DNA of 5,309 nucleotides from Syntrophomonas sp. UBA5432 (GCA_002424365.1 DIRQ01000074.1:13407-18715); one strand, 5' to 3'. Shown: positions 1 through 4,925, counted from the first letter of the stretch. The notes: generated by a model not told the origin, from the letters alone. Translations and numbers: made by a program.

Positions 1-648
1 TATAATTATGGAGTTAAGAAACTTCTTTTTTTAGGTTCCTCCTGCATCTATCCCGGCCTTGCTCCCCAACCATTAAAGGAGGAATATCTCTTAAACGGTA
101 TATTAGAAGAAACTAATGAGGCTTATGCTATAGCTAAAATTGCAGGAATAAAGATGTGCCAGGCTTATCACCAGCAATATGGATGTAATTATATTTCCGT
201 TATGCCTACTAATCTGTATGGACCAGGTGATAATTTTGACCTTAATACTTCCCATGTCCTCCCTGCCCTTATTAGAAAATTCCATGAGGCTAAAATCAGG
301 CAGGATAAACAGGTAGTAGTATGGGGTACGGGCAAACCCCGGCGGGAATTTCTTCATGTTGACGATCTGGCCTGTGCCTGTATATTTCTCATGCATAGAT
401 ATGACCAACCGGAGATTATTAATATCGGTACCGGTAAAGATATCAGCATCGCTGATTTAGCTTCCCTGGTAAAAAACATTGTGGGCTACGAGGGTAAAAT
501 TATTTATGACCATAGTAAACCTGATGGAACTCCCCGTAAACTTCTGGACATAAGTAAATTAACAGCCCTGGGCTGGCAGCCCCAAATAACCCTGCGCCAG
601 GGAATCGAGTCAACTTATCGCTGGTTTACGGAAGAGGTGACAGGATAA
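1..648 (+). CDS. fcl: GDP-L-fucose synthase, C-terminal 215 residues (5' end outside window)
   Basis: This is a cytoplasmic NADPH-dependent epimerase/reductase that converts GDP-4-keto-6-deoxy-D-mannose to GDP-L-fucose, the activated donor for fucosylation. The frame is open from base 1 and ends at TAA 646-648. By alignment from memory with E. coli Fcl, the first residue corresponds to about residue 95, so roughly 94 N-terminal residues with the Rossmann GxxGxxG motif lie upstream. Visible family motifs are GSSCIYP (residues 12-18, with the active-site Ser and Cys), the short-chain dehydrogenase YxxxK pair (Tyr42, Lys46 in EAYAIAKIAG), MPTNLYGPGDNFD (68-80) and His85, which matches the active-site His of E. 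coli Fcl. The internal ATG at 154 lies inside the catalytic domain and is not the real start. The next gene, a GT10 transferase 66 bases downstream, probably uses the product. The match is close over the whole visible length; the only incompleteness is the window edge. Confidence 0.96.
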   Translation, partial: YNYGVKKLLFLGSSCIYPGLAPQPLKEEYLLNGILEETNEAYAIAKIAGIKMCQAYHQQYGCNYISVMPTNLYGPGDNFDLNTSHVLPALIRKFHEAKIRQDKQVVVWGTGKPRREFLHVDDLACACIFLMHRYDQPEIINIGTGKDISIADLASLVKNIVGYEGKIIYDHSKPDGTPRKLLDISKLTALGWQPQITLRQGIESTYRWFTEEVTG

Positions 649-655
649 CGAACGC

Positions 656-689
656 AGGGGTGACAGAGGAACCGTCCCCTGTCACCCCT
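656..689. repeat. Palindromic intergenic repeat (11-bp perfect stem)
   Basis: The arms AGGGGTGACAG (656-666) and CTGTCACCCCT (679-689) are perfect reverse complements around a 12-base loop, and three further pairs (668-677, 669-676, 670-675) can form inside it. No T-run follows on either strand, so it does not look like a standard intrinsic terminator. I recognise this type of GTGACAG...CTGTCAC palindrome as a dispersed intergenic element in clostridial genomes, but that is from memory. It sits between fcl and the GT10 gene and could fold in their joint transcript, affecting mRNA stability. Confidence 0.7.
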
Positions 690-700
690 CTCAATGTAAC

Positions 701-706
701 AGGAGG
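701..706 (+). promoter_or_regulatory. Ribosome-binding site fixing the TTG start of the GT10 gene
   Basis: A perfect AGGAGG lies 8 bases before TTG at 715-717. No in-frame ATG is close by, so this site decides the start codon. Confidence 0.85.
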
Positions 707-714
707 TTTGTTAT

Positions 715-1704
715 TTGATTAAAGTAAAGCTAAGCACCGATTTTCCTTATGAACCAATAATACGCCAGACTCCAGGACGTCGTGGTATTTGGGGTGATTG
801 CCAGTTTTATATAAATAGCGAGATAGATGATTGCGATTATTGGGTAGTATATAATGGGGTATCTCAGCCTGAAACGGCTTGGTGCCCCCCTCAGAACACT
901 ATTCTCATAACCGGCGAACCACCCAGCATACTTGATTATCCAGCTACCTATACCCGGCAATTTGCTCGAGTCGTTACTTGTCATCGTCACATATCCCATC
1001 CCCGTTTGATACTGAACCAGACCGGGCTTAGCTGGCATACCGGCAGGGTGCTGGTAGACATTAAAAACTGCCAGAGCATTATAAATCGGGACTACGATGA
1101 TTTTAAAGATATGCATACCTTACCCAAGAGTAAGCTGATGTCGGTTATTACTTCCAGCAAGGATTTCACCGAAGGACATCAAAGAAGGCTAAATTTTGTA
1201 AGAAAATTAAAGGATTATTTCGGAGAGGATATAGACGTTTTCGGACGCGGTATCCGTGAGGTTGATGATAAATGGGATGCGCTTAGCCCCTACAAATACC
1301 ATATTGCCCTGGAAAATTCAGTCTATCCTCACTACTGGACCGAGAAATTAGGTGATGTTTATCTGTCTGGAGCTTATCCTATTTACTACGGTTGTCCCAA
1401 CCTGGGAGATTATTTTCCGGCCGCATCGTATACCCGAATTAATATCGATAATATAGAAGGGGCAATCCGGACCATCGAGGAATGTATCCGTGAAAGGCGC
1501 TATGAAGCATCATTGGATAGAATAATTGAGGCCAGGAATCTGGTACTAGATCACTATAATCTTTTTGCGCTTATTACTAAACTGGTTAGAAAGCCGTTAC
1601 CCACAAAAAAGAGGATAGTGGTGGTTGCGGGCCAACCGGTAAGCAGTGTTGCGGGTTACCAAGCCAAAACTAAAGAGAGAATAACCTTTTATCCTCAGGA
1701 GTAA
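715..1704 (+). CDS. Glycosyltransferase family 10 (fucosyltransferase-like) protein
   Basis: This is a probable alpha-1,3/1,4-fucosyltransferase of 329 residues that would transfer L-fucose from GDP-fucose to a glycan acceptor. The C-terminal donor-binding region shows the GT10 signature: YKYHIALENS (193-202), then HYWTEKL (206-212) and SGAYPIYYGCPNLGDYFP (218-235). This matches the family pattern of F.lAFENS...YvTEKL...G.vPVy.G.pn. The N-terminal half (ITGEPPS, then VVTCHRH) resembles other bacterial GT10 proteins and should hold the acceptor site. There is no signal peptide or membrane segment, so it is likely cytoplasmic. The start is TTG with a perfect Shine-Dalgarno sequence. About 40 C-terminal residues after the catalytic domain (basic KKR, then VVVAGQPVSS) have no function I recognise. 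The gene lies directly after GDP-L-fucose synthase, which supports GDP-fucose as donor. The acceptor and the exact linkage cannot be told from sequence. Confidence 0.88.
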   Translation: MIKVKLSTDFPYEPIIRQTPGRRGIWGDCQFYINSEIDDCDYWVVYNGVSQPETAWCPPQNTILITGEPPSILDYPATYTRQFARVVTCHRHISHPRLILNQTGLSWHTGRVLVDIKNCQSIINRDYDDFKDMHTLPKSKLMSVITSSKDFTEGHQRRLNFVRKLKDYFGEDIDVFGRGIREVDDKWDALSPYKYHIALENSVYPHYWTEKLGDVYLSGAYPIYYGCPNLGDYFPAASYTRINIDNIEGAIRTIEECIRERRYEASLDRIIEARNLVLDHYNLFALITKLVRKPLPTKKRIVVVAGQPVSSVAGYQAKTKERITFYPQE

Positions 1705-1710
1705 CAGGTA

Positions 1711-1747
1711 AGGGTGAGGAGTGAGGTTACCCCTCCCTTCCTCACTC
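1711..1747. repeat. GTGAGGA-type repeat with inverted arm after the GT10 gene
   Basis: Two tandem GTGAGG units (1714-1719 and 1721-1726) are followed by the reverse-complement arm. GAGTGAGG at 1719-1726 pairs perfectly with CCTCACTC at 1740-1747. The hairpin could mark the 3' end of the GT10 transcript, but TTGACAATTAG follows rather than a T-tract, so a terminator call is weak. Similar GTGAGGA units occur at 2796, 3699 and 4878. Confidence 0.5.
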
Positions 1748-1840
1748 TTGACAATTAGTCAGATTCTCAATTCGCAGTTATTTTTTTACCATCTTTATTA
1801 TTAACTCCTTCTTCTAACAAATGGAGAGGGCTATACACCA

Positions 1841-1887
1841 GCACTCAGCTCCATCTTTAGTTAGGTTAATTAGTTACTGCTGAGTGC
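1841..1887. repeat. Inverted repeat, 9-bp arms, in the GT10/GT2 convergent gap
   Basis: GCACTCAGC (1841-1849) and GCTGAGTGC (1879-1887) are perfect reverse complements separated by 29 bases. A small second hairpin, GTGCC-GG-GGCAC (1884-1895), overlaps the right arm. No T-run follows on either strand. The 247-base gap 1705-1951 contains no convincing ORF. Its role is unknown; a 3' structure of one of the converging transcripts is possible. Confidence 0.4.
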
Positions 1888-1951
1888 CGGGGCACACGGC
1901 AATCACGAATCAAAATAGTTATATCAGGTTGGCAGAGTCGAAGTGTCCTTA

Positions 1952-2719
1952 TTAAGGTCTGCTAGCTATCAAATGGTAATCATCAGTGTGGGCAATTACC
2001 TGGCAGTCTTGCAGTATGCGGGCTTCACTATCCTGCCAGGTATGGGAGCCGATATTTAACCGTCTTATCCCTACAAAATTAAAGCGATCAGTGGAATAAA
2101 TTCTAACATTGTTTCTTACACAGTCTCGGCAGAACTCTACATCTTCGCCAGCATTCAGATTACGGAAGCGGATACGCTGCACAATATCTTTTCTAATAAG
2201 CATTGTTGCTCCGGTAACCTTGTCCACAAAGCTGTTTTCACGGCCTGGGGCAAAAAGAGCCAAAGTCCTACTGCCTTCGAAGTATAGAAACCAACTGGCT
2301 TTGCCTACCACTCCAGCCCCGCTATTTTCCAGTGCTGCAACTGCATTACTTAGGTAAGCGGGAGCATAATAATCATCATCATCAAATTTGGCAATATAAC
2401 CATAGGTTGCTTGATTGGTAGCGTAATTAAGACATGCCCCCTGTCCGATTTTCTCATCTAATCTAAATATTCTAACCTGTTGGTATTGGGCGCTTTGTCT
2501 TTTCCACTGCTCCAGGTTAATAGCATTGTTATTTACTATGATAATCAACTCTTTAGGTGAAAAATCTTGCCGTAAATAATTCTTAAGAATGTTTTGCAGG
2601 TAAGCCGGGCGTTTGGTACAGGTTATAATTGATACTCCACGCAGGTTAACTTGCGGTTGAGTACGGGTATTAATCCGGTAGGATTTTTTCATAGATATAG
2701 TTACGATTGGGTTACCCAT
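1952..2719 (-). CDS. Family 2 (GT-A fold) glycosyltransferase
   Basis: This 255-residue protein belongs to the inverting GT2 family, which transfers sugars from nucleotide-sugar donors to surface polysaccharides or glycoproteins. The nucleotide-binding N-terminal strand is GVSIITCTKRP (28-38), followed by ELIIIVNNNA (57-66). IGQGACLNYA (91-100) precedes the DxD metal-binding motif in AKFDDDDYY (110-118). TGATMLIRK (169-177) and NAGEDVEFC (189-197) match the later catalytic region, where Glu/Asp of the ED motif is the likely base. There is no membrane segment, so it is cytoplasmic or peripheral. The ATG at 2719 is preceded by AGGGGG (2727-2732 on this strand) with 7-base spacing, better than the next Met, which has no ribosome-binding site. 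The first 27 residues are a polar extension ahead of the domain. It runs convergent to the GT10 gene and divergent from dodecin. Donor and acceptor cannot be predicted. Confidence 0.88.
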   Translation of the reverse strand: MGNPIVTISMKKSYRINTRTQPQVNLRGVSIITCTKRPAYLQNILKNYLRQDFSPKELIIIVNNNAINLEQWKRQSAQYQQVRIFRLDEKIGQGACLNYATNQATYGYIAKFDDDDYYAPAYLSNAVAALENSGAGVVGKASWFLYFEGSRTLALFAPGRENSFVDKVTGATMLIRKDIVQRIRFRNLNAGEDVEFCRDCVRNNVRIYSTDRFNFVGIRRLNIGSHTWQDSEARILQDCQVIAHTDDYHLIASRP

Positions 2720-2766
2720 TTATAAACCCCCTAATAATCATGTTTTACTTATCATAATCTATTCCT

Positions 2767-2784
2767 GCACCAGGTAATTGGTGC
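2767..2784. promoter_or_regulatory. Inverted repeat upstream of the GT2 gene, possible operator
   Basis: GCACCA (2767-2772) and TGGTGC (2779-2784) are perfect arms around GGTAAT. On the minus strand the site lies just upstream of TATGAT (2751-2756), a possible -10 box for the GT2 gene, though no good -35 box was found. The position suits an operator, but a chance match is possible. Confidence 0.25.
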
Positions 2785-2795
2785 CAAAAACAGTC

Positions 2796-2816
2796 GGGGT
2801 GAGGGGTGAGGACCCC
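2796..2816. repeat. GTGAGGA-type repeat in the GT2/dodecin divergent region
   Basis: Two tandem units of GGGGTGA type, GGGGTGAGGGGTGAGGA (2796-2812), are followed by CCCC, so GGGGT (2796-2800) can pair with ACCCC (2812-2816). It is the second copy of the degenerate repeat seen after the GT10 gene and in both spoVA intergenic gaps. Confidence 0.45.
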
Positions 2817-2875
2817 AGTTGTCAGTGTGTTCAGTGTCTAATTAATTCTATTTTCAGTATTAACCCTTCTAAATT

Positions 2876-2905
2876 GCATAAAAATCAGGGGCAAAGCTCA
2901 AAATA
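2876..2905 (+). promoter_or_regulatory. Forespore (sigma-F/sigma-G-like) promoter candidate for the dodecin gene
   Basis: A -35-like GCATA (2876-2880) is followed after 18 bases by CAAAATA (2899-2905), which matches 6 of 7 positions of the sigma-G -10 consensus CATAMTA. Read as sigma-F, GCATA-N15-GCTCAAAAT misses only one fixed base of GGNNANANT. The predicted transcript start, about 2912, leaves a short leader before the ribosome-binding site at 2921-2927. The consensus sequences are from B. subtilis. The proximity to spoVA makes forespore expression plausible, but this is inference from motifs in AT-rich DNA. Confidence 0.45.
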
Positions 2906-2935
2906 CAAGCAAATAAATTGAAGGAGGCATTAAAT

Positions 2936-3130
2936 ATGCAGGTAAAAGTTGCTGAATTTGTGGGTGAGTCACCTAATAGCTGGCAGGAAGCTATAGAAAA
3001 TGCAGTAAGCGAGGCTTCAAGGAGTTTAAATAACATAACCGGTGTGGAAGTTTATAACTGGACAGCAGATTGCCAGCAGAATGAGATTATTGAATACAAA
3101 GCAAATATTAAGATTGCATATGTCGAGTAA
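2936..3130 (+). CDS. Dodecin family protein
   Basis: This 64-residue protein matches the dodecin family, small beta-alpha-beta-beta proteins that form hollow dodecamers and bind flavin, CoA or, in some members, calcium. Family features are VKVAEFVGESPNSWQEAIENAV (residues 3-24, first strand and start of the helix), SEASRSLNNITGVEV (25-39), and the last strands, IIEYKANIKIAYV (51-63). The tryptophan that stacks on flavin in halophilic and Thermus dodecins (next to the xEV motif) is Gly36 here, so classical flavin binding is uncertain; Trp42 lies six residues later. The ATG at 2936 follows AAGGAGG (2921-2927) by 8 bases; the upstream in-frame TTG at 2918 overlaps that ribosome-binding site and is unlikely. 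The length is typical. The gene is monocistronic, with its own terminator, and stands immediately before spoVAC. Confidence 0.92.
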   Translation: MQVKVAEFVGESPNSWQEAIENAVSEASRSLNNITGVEVYNWTADCQQNEIIEYKANIKIAYVE

Positions 3131-3148
3131 TCTTCTGGTGCCGATTTT

Positions 3149-3180
3149 AACAACATCTCTTAAGAGATGTTGTTTTTCTT
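3149..3180 (+). terminator. Intrinsic terminator after the dodecin gene
   Basis: CAACATCTCTT and AAGAGATGTTG form a perfect 22-base palindrome (3151-3172), extended by two A-T pairs outward (3149-3150 with 3173-3174) and followed by a T-rich tract through 3180. It lies 18 bases after the dodecin stop and separates dodecin from spoVAC, so spoVAC likely needs its own promoter or read-through. Confidence 0.9.
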
Positions 3181-3184
3181 TATA

Positions 3185-3214
3185 GCATAAGCAAAATAAA
3201 AAATGCCAATAATA
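3185..3214 (+). promoter_or_regulatory. Weak sigma-G-like promoter candidate for spoVACDE
   Basis: GCATA (3185-3189), an 18-base spacer and AATAATA (3208-3214, 6 of 7 to CATAMTA) repeat the layout seen before dodecin. SpoVA operons are sigma-G dependent in B. subtilis. The problem is position: transcription would start near 3221, inside the ribosome-binding site at 3217-3222, so the true promoter may lie elsewhere. Confidence 0.25.
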
Positions 3215-3216
3215 AC

Positions 3217-3222
3217 AGGAGG
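3217..3222 (+). promoter_or_regulatory. Ribosome-binding site fixing the TTG start of spoVAC
   Basis: A perfect AGGAGG lies 8 bases before TTG 3231-3233. The first in-frame ATG comes far inside the protein, so TTG is the start. Confidence 0.85.
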
Positions 3223-3230
3223 CGAGTTTT

Positions 3231-3695
3231 TTGGAAATACCAAATGCAGAAGAATTAAAACAGGCAGAAATAGATGAATATAATAGCCTGGTACAACAGA
3301 TTAAACCAAAGCCACCCCTGTTAAAACACTGTTTCTGGGCGTTTGTGGTGGGGGGACTAATCTGTGCGCTAGCGCAGGTAATATTTAATTTCCTGCAAGC
3401 TGGTGGAATGGGGCAGACTGATGCCAGTTCAGTAACCTCAGTAATTATGATATTTCTAGGAGCTTTATTAACAGGTATTGGTGTCTATGATGAAATTGGA
3501 AAAACTGCGGGAGCAGGTTCTATAGTCCCAATAACTGGTTTTTCTAATGTTATTGTGGCATCAGCTATGGAGTTCAAGCGGGAAGGTTATATTTTCGGAG
3601 TGGGTGCCCGTATTTTTAGTATTGCTGGTCCTACCCTGGTTTTCGGTTTTGCCGTTTCTACTCTGATTGGGCTAATAAAGGTGTTATTTATGTAA
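3231..3695 (+). CDS. spoVAC: Stage V sporulation protein AC (SpoVAC)
   Basis: This 154-residue integral membrane protein is part of the SpoVA complex in the spore inner membrane, which imports Ca-dipicolinate during sporulation and releases it in germination. B. subtilis SpoVAC (about 150 residues) has been reported to act as a mechanosensitive channel. The polar N-terminus (1-30) is followed by hydrophobic segments at about 34-56, 67-86, 97-112 and 130-153. The family signature appears as CFWAFVVGGLICALAQ (34-49), LTGIGVYDEIGKTAGAGS (80-97) and IVPITGFSN (98-106). The GAGSIVPITGF stretch also appears in SpoVAE as GAGATIPLSGF, reflecting their shared Pfam family. The gene is first in a spoVAC-spoVAD-spoVAE run, with spoVAD 101 bases downstream. 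Confidence 0.96.
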   Translation: MEIPNAEELKQAEIDEYNSLVQQIKPKPPLLKHCFWAFVVGGLICALAQVIFNFLQAGGMGQTDASSVTSVIMIFLGALLTGIGVYDEIGKTAGAGSIVPITGFSNVIVASAMEFKREGYIFGVGARIFSIAGPTLVFGFAVSTLIGLIKVLFM

Positions 3696-3726
3696 GGCGT
3701 GAGGAGTAAGGAGTGAGGGGGTGTAG
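3696..3726. repeat. GTGAGGA-type degenerate repeat between spoVAC and spoVAD
   Basis: Immediately after the spoVAC stop come consecutive 7-base-like units: GTGAGGA (3699-3705), GTAAGGA (3706-3712) and GTGAGGG (3713-3719), then GGTGTAG. This is the clearest copy of the heptamer pattern in the window. It runs directly into the palindrome at 3727-3748. Confidence 0.6.
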
Positions 3727-3748
3727 GGGCAGACTCATGTGTCTGCCC
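3727..3748. repeat. Palindromic repeat (8-bp perfect stem) inside the spoVA operon
   Basis: GGGCAGAC (3727-3734) and GTCTGCCC (3741-3748) are perfect arms around TCATGT. The preceding TGTAG and the GGGCAGAC...GTCTGCCC core are of the GTAGGGGC-type palindromes I remember as dispersed intergenic elements in several bacterial groups. No T-run follows, so termination is unlikely; an RNA hairpin between spoVAC and spoVAD could tune transcript stability. Confidence 0.6.
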
Positions 3749-3796
3749 GGCCGAGCTATATATGCTACTAGTGATAGTGGCAAGATGGAGGTTGTT

Positions 3797-4807
3797 ATGC
3801 CGGGACCCAAGAAAAGAGGTATGCAAACAGTAGTATTTGACAATCCCCTGATTCTGACATCATGGGCTTCTGTGGTGGGACCGAAGGAAGGGGAAGGACC
3901 CTGGGGAAATGATTTTGATCTTATAATGCCGGATTACCTGCTTGGTGAGGAAACCTGGGAAAAAGCAGAAAACAAAATGCTTAAGCAAACTGTAGAATTG
4001 GCTTTAAATAAATCTGGTCTACAGACAAATGAAGCTGAATTATTACTGGCAGGTGACCTCTTAAACCAACTGGTGGCATCAAGCTTTGCGGCGGCAGAAC
4101 TAACTATACCATTCCTGGGACTGTATGGAGCCTGTTCAACTATGGTTCAAGCCTTATTAACAGGTGCTATGATGATTGATGGAGGCTTTTTTGAGCGAGT
4201 AGTGGCAGCGGCTTGTAGCCATCACTATTCAGCGGAAAGGCAGTTTCGCTTTCCAACCGAGCAGGGAGTACAGAAACCTCCCAGTTCACAATGGACAGCT
4301 ACTGCTGCCGGTGCTGCAATTTTACAATCTTCAGGGACGGGACCAAGGATTACCAGTGCCACTATTGGCAGGGTAGTAGATATGGGGCAAAGTGATGCTA
4401 ATGACATGGGAAGTGCCATGGCCCCGGCGGCAGTAAATACTATAAAAATGCACCTGCAGGATCTAAACCTGTTACCTGATTACTATGATTTAGTCGTAAC
4501 CGGGGACTTGGGTAAGGTAGGATTGGCTATACTAGGCCAGCTTTTTGGCAAAGAAGGTGTAGTTCCCCCACCTACTCACAGTGATTGCGGAGTTTTACTA
4601 TTTGATGAGAAACAAGAGATTGGTGCAGGAGGCAGTGGTTGTGGCTGTTGTGCTTGTATGCTTTGTGGTCCCCTACTAAAGAAAATGACCAAGGCAGAGA
4701 TTAGAAAGCTGCTGTTGGTAGGTACCGGCGCTTTAATGAGTCCTACTACTAGTTTTCAGGGCAGTACTATTCCAGCAATAGCACACGCAGTAGCTATTGA
4801 GTATTAG
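3797..4807 (+). CDS. spoVAD: Stage V sporulation protein AD (SpoVAD), dipicolinate-binding
   Basis: This 336-residue thiolase-fold protein is peripheral to the spore inner membrane. In Bacillus, SpoVAD binds dipicolinic acid and is thought to gate the SpoVAC/SpoVAE channel from the cytoplasmic side. Conserved blocks are VVGPKEGEGPWGNDFD (26-41), LLLAGDLLNQ, LYGACSTM (Cys113 at the thiolase-type position), SHHYSAERQFRFPTE (141-155), DMGSAMAPAA (203-212), TGDLGKVG (235-242), HSDCG (261-265) and a C-terminal GTGALMSPT. The length matches B. subtilis SpoVAD (338). The frame is open further upstream, but that stretch is repeat DNA; GGAGG at 3787-3791, 5 bases ahead of ATG 3797, supports this start. 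ATG 3785 has no good site. A cysteine cluster at Cys282, 284, 285, 287 and 290 exceeds the C-x-C I recall for B. subtilis. Confidence 0.95.
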   Translation: MPGPKKRGMQTVVFDNPLILTSWASVVGPKEGEGPWGNDFDLIMPDYLLGEETWEKAENKMLKQTVELALNKSGLQTNEAELLLAGDLLNQLVASSFAAAELTIPFLGLYGACSTMVQALLTGAMMIDGGFFERVVAAACSHHYSAERQFRFPTEQGVQKPPSSQWTATAAGAAILQSSGTGPRITSATIGRVVDMGQSDANDMGSAMAPAAVNTIKMHLQDLNLLPDYYDLVVTGDLGKVGLAILGQLFGKEGVVPPPTHSDCGVLLFDEKQEIGAGGSGCGCCACMLCGPLLKKMTKAEIRKLLLVGTGALMSPTTSFQGSTIPAIAHAVAIEY

Positions 4808-4877
4808 TACGAAAAAGGCGTAAACAATAAAGTTGGCTTGTTTATTTCTCCGAATTTAGAACTTGACTAATTGTCTA

Positions 4878-4925
4878 GAGTTAGGGTTAGGAGTTAGGCG
4901 TAAGGTGCAAGAAGTGAGAAGAGGG
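4878..4925. repeat. Degenerate GTTAGG/GTGAGA repeat between spoVAD and spoVAE
   Basis: Units such as GAGTTAGG, GTTAGGA, GTTAGGC, GTAAGGT and GTGAGAA follow one another at roughly 7-base steps. This is a looser relative of the GTGAGGA repeats elsewhere, and GGCGTAAGG echoes GGCGTGAGG after spoVAC. Just before it, GACTAATTGTC (4865-4875) is the exact reverse complement of GACAATTAGTC at 1750-1760, also beside a repeat copy. The gap 4808-4942 has no gene. Confidence 0.5.

Noticed and set aside
103..408. Minus-strand open frame opposite fcl
   Set aside because: It lies antisense to a clearly conserved enzyme, has no family resemblance, and is a shadow of the coding frame.
730..1116. Minus-strand open frame opposite the GT10 gene
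   Set aside because: It is antisense to conserved GT10 sequence, with no ribosome-binding site or recognisable domain.
1778..1798. Minus-strand AAGGAG followed by ATG-GTA-AAA-AAA-TAA near 1792
   Set aside because: The four-codon reading frame is too short, spacing from the ribosome-binding site is long, and the T-run composition makes it a likely chance pattern, though a relic of a lost gene start cannot be excluded.
2109..2357. Plus-strand open frame opposite the GT2 gene
   Set aside because: The minus-strand GT2 frame carries the DxD and ED motifs; this is its shadow.
2819..2847. Vegetative promoter TTGTCA-N17-TTAATT ahead of dodecin
   Set aside because: The -10 box matches only half of TATAAT, and the forespore-type candidate nearer the gene is the better fit.
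3696..3748. CRISPR or tandem-repeat array
   Set aside because: The units are about 7 bases and degenerate, with no unique spacers of uniform length and no cas genes in the window.
3713..3796. Upstream extension of spoVAD (28 residues)
   Set aside because: It is encoded by repeat DNA and the palindrome, has no ribosome-binding site of its own, and would make the protein longer than the family norm. ATG 3797 has GGAGG 5 bases upstream.
4820..4845. TAAACAA/TTGTTTA hairpin after the spoVAD stop as a terminator
   Set aside because: The 7-bp stem is almost all A-T and is followed by only a short T-rich stretch. Termination inside the spoVA operon would also be unexpected.
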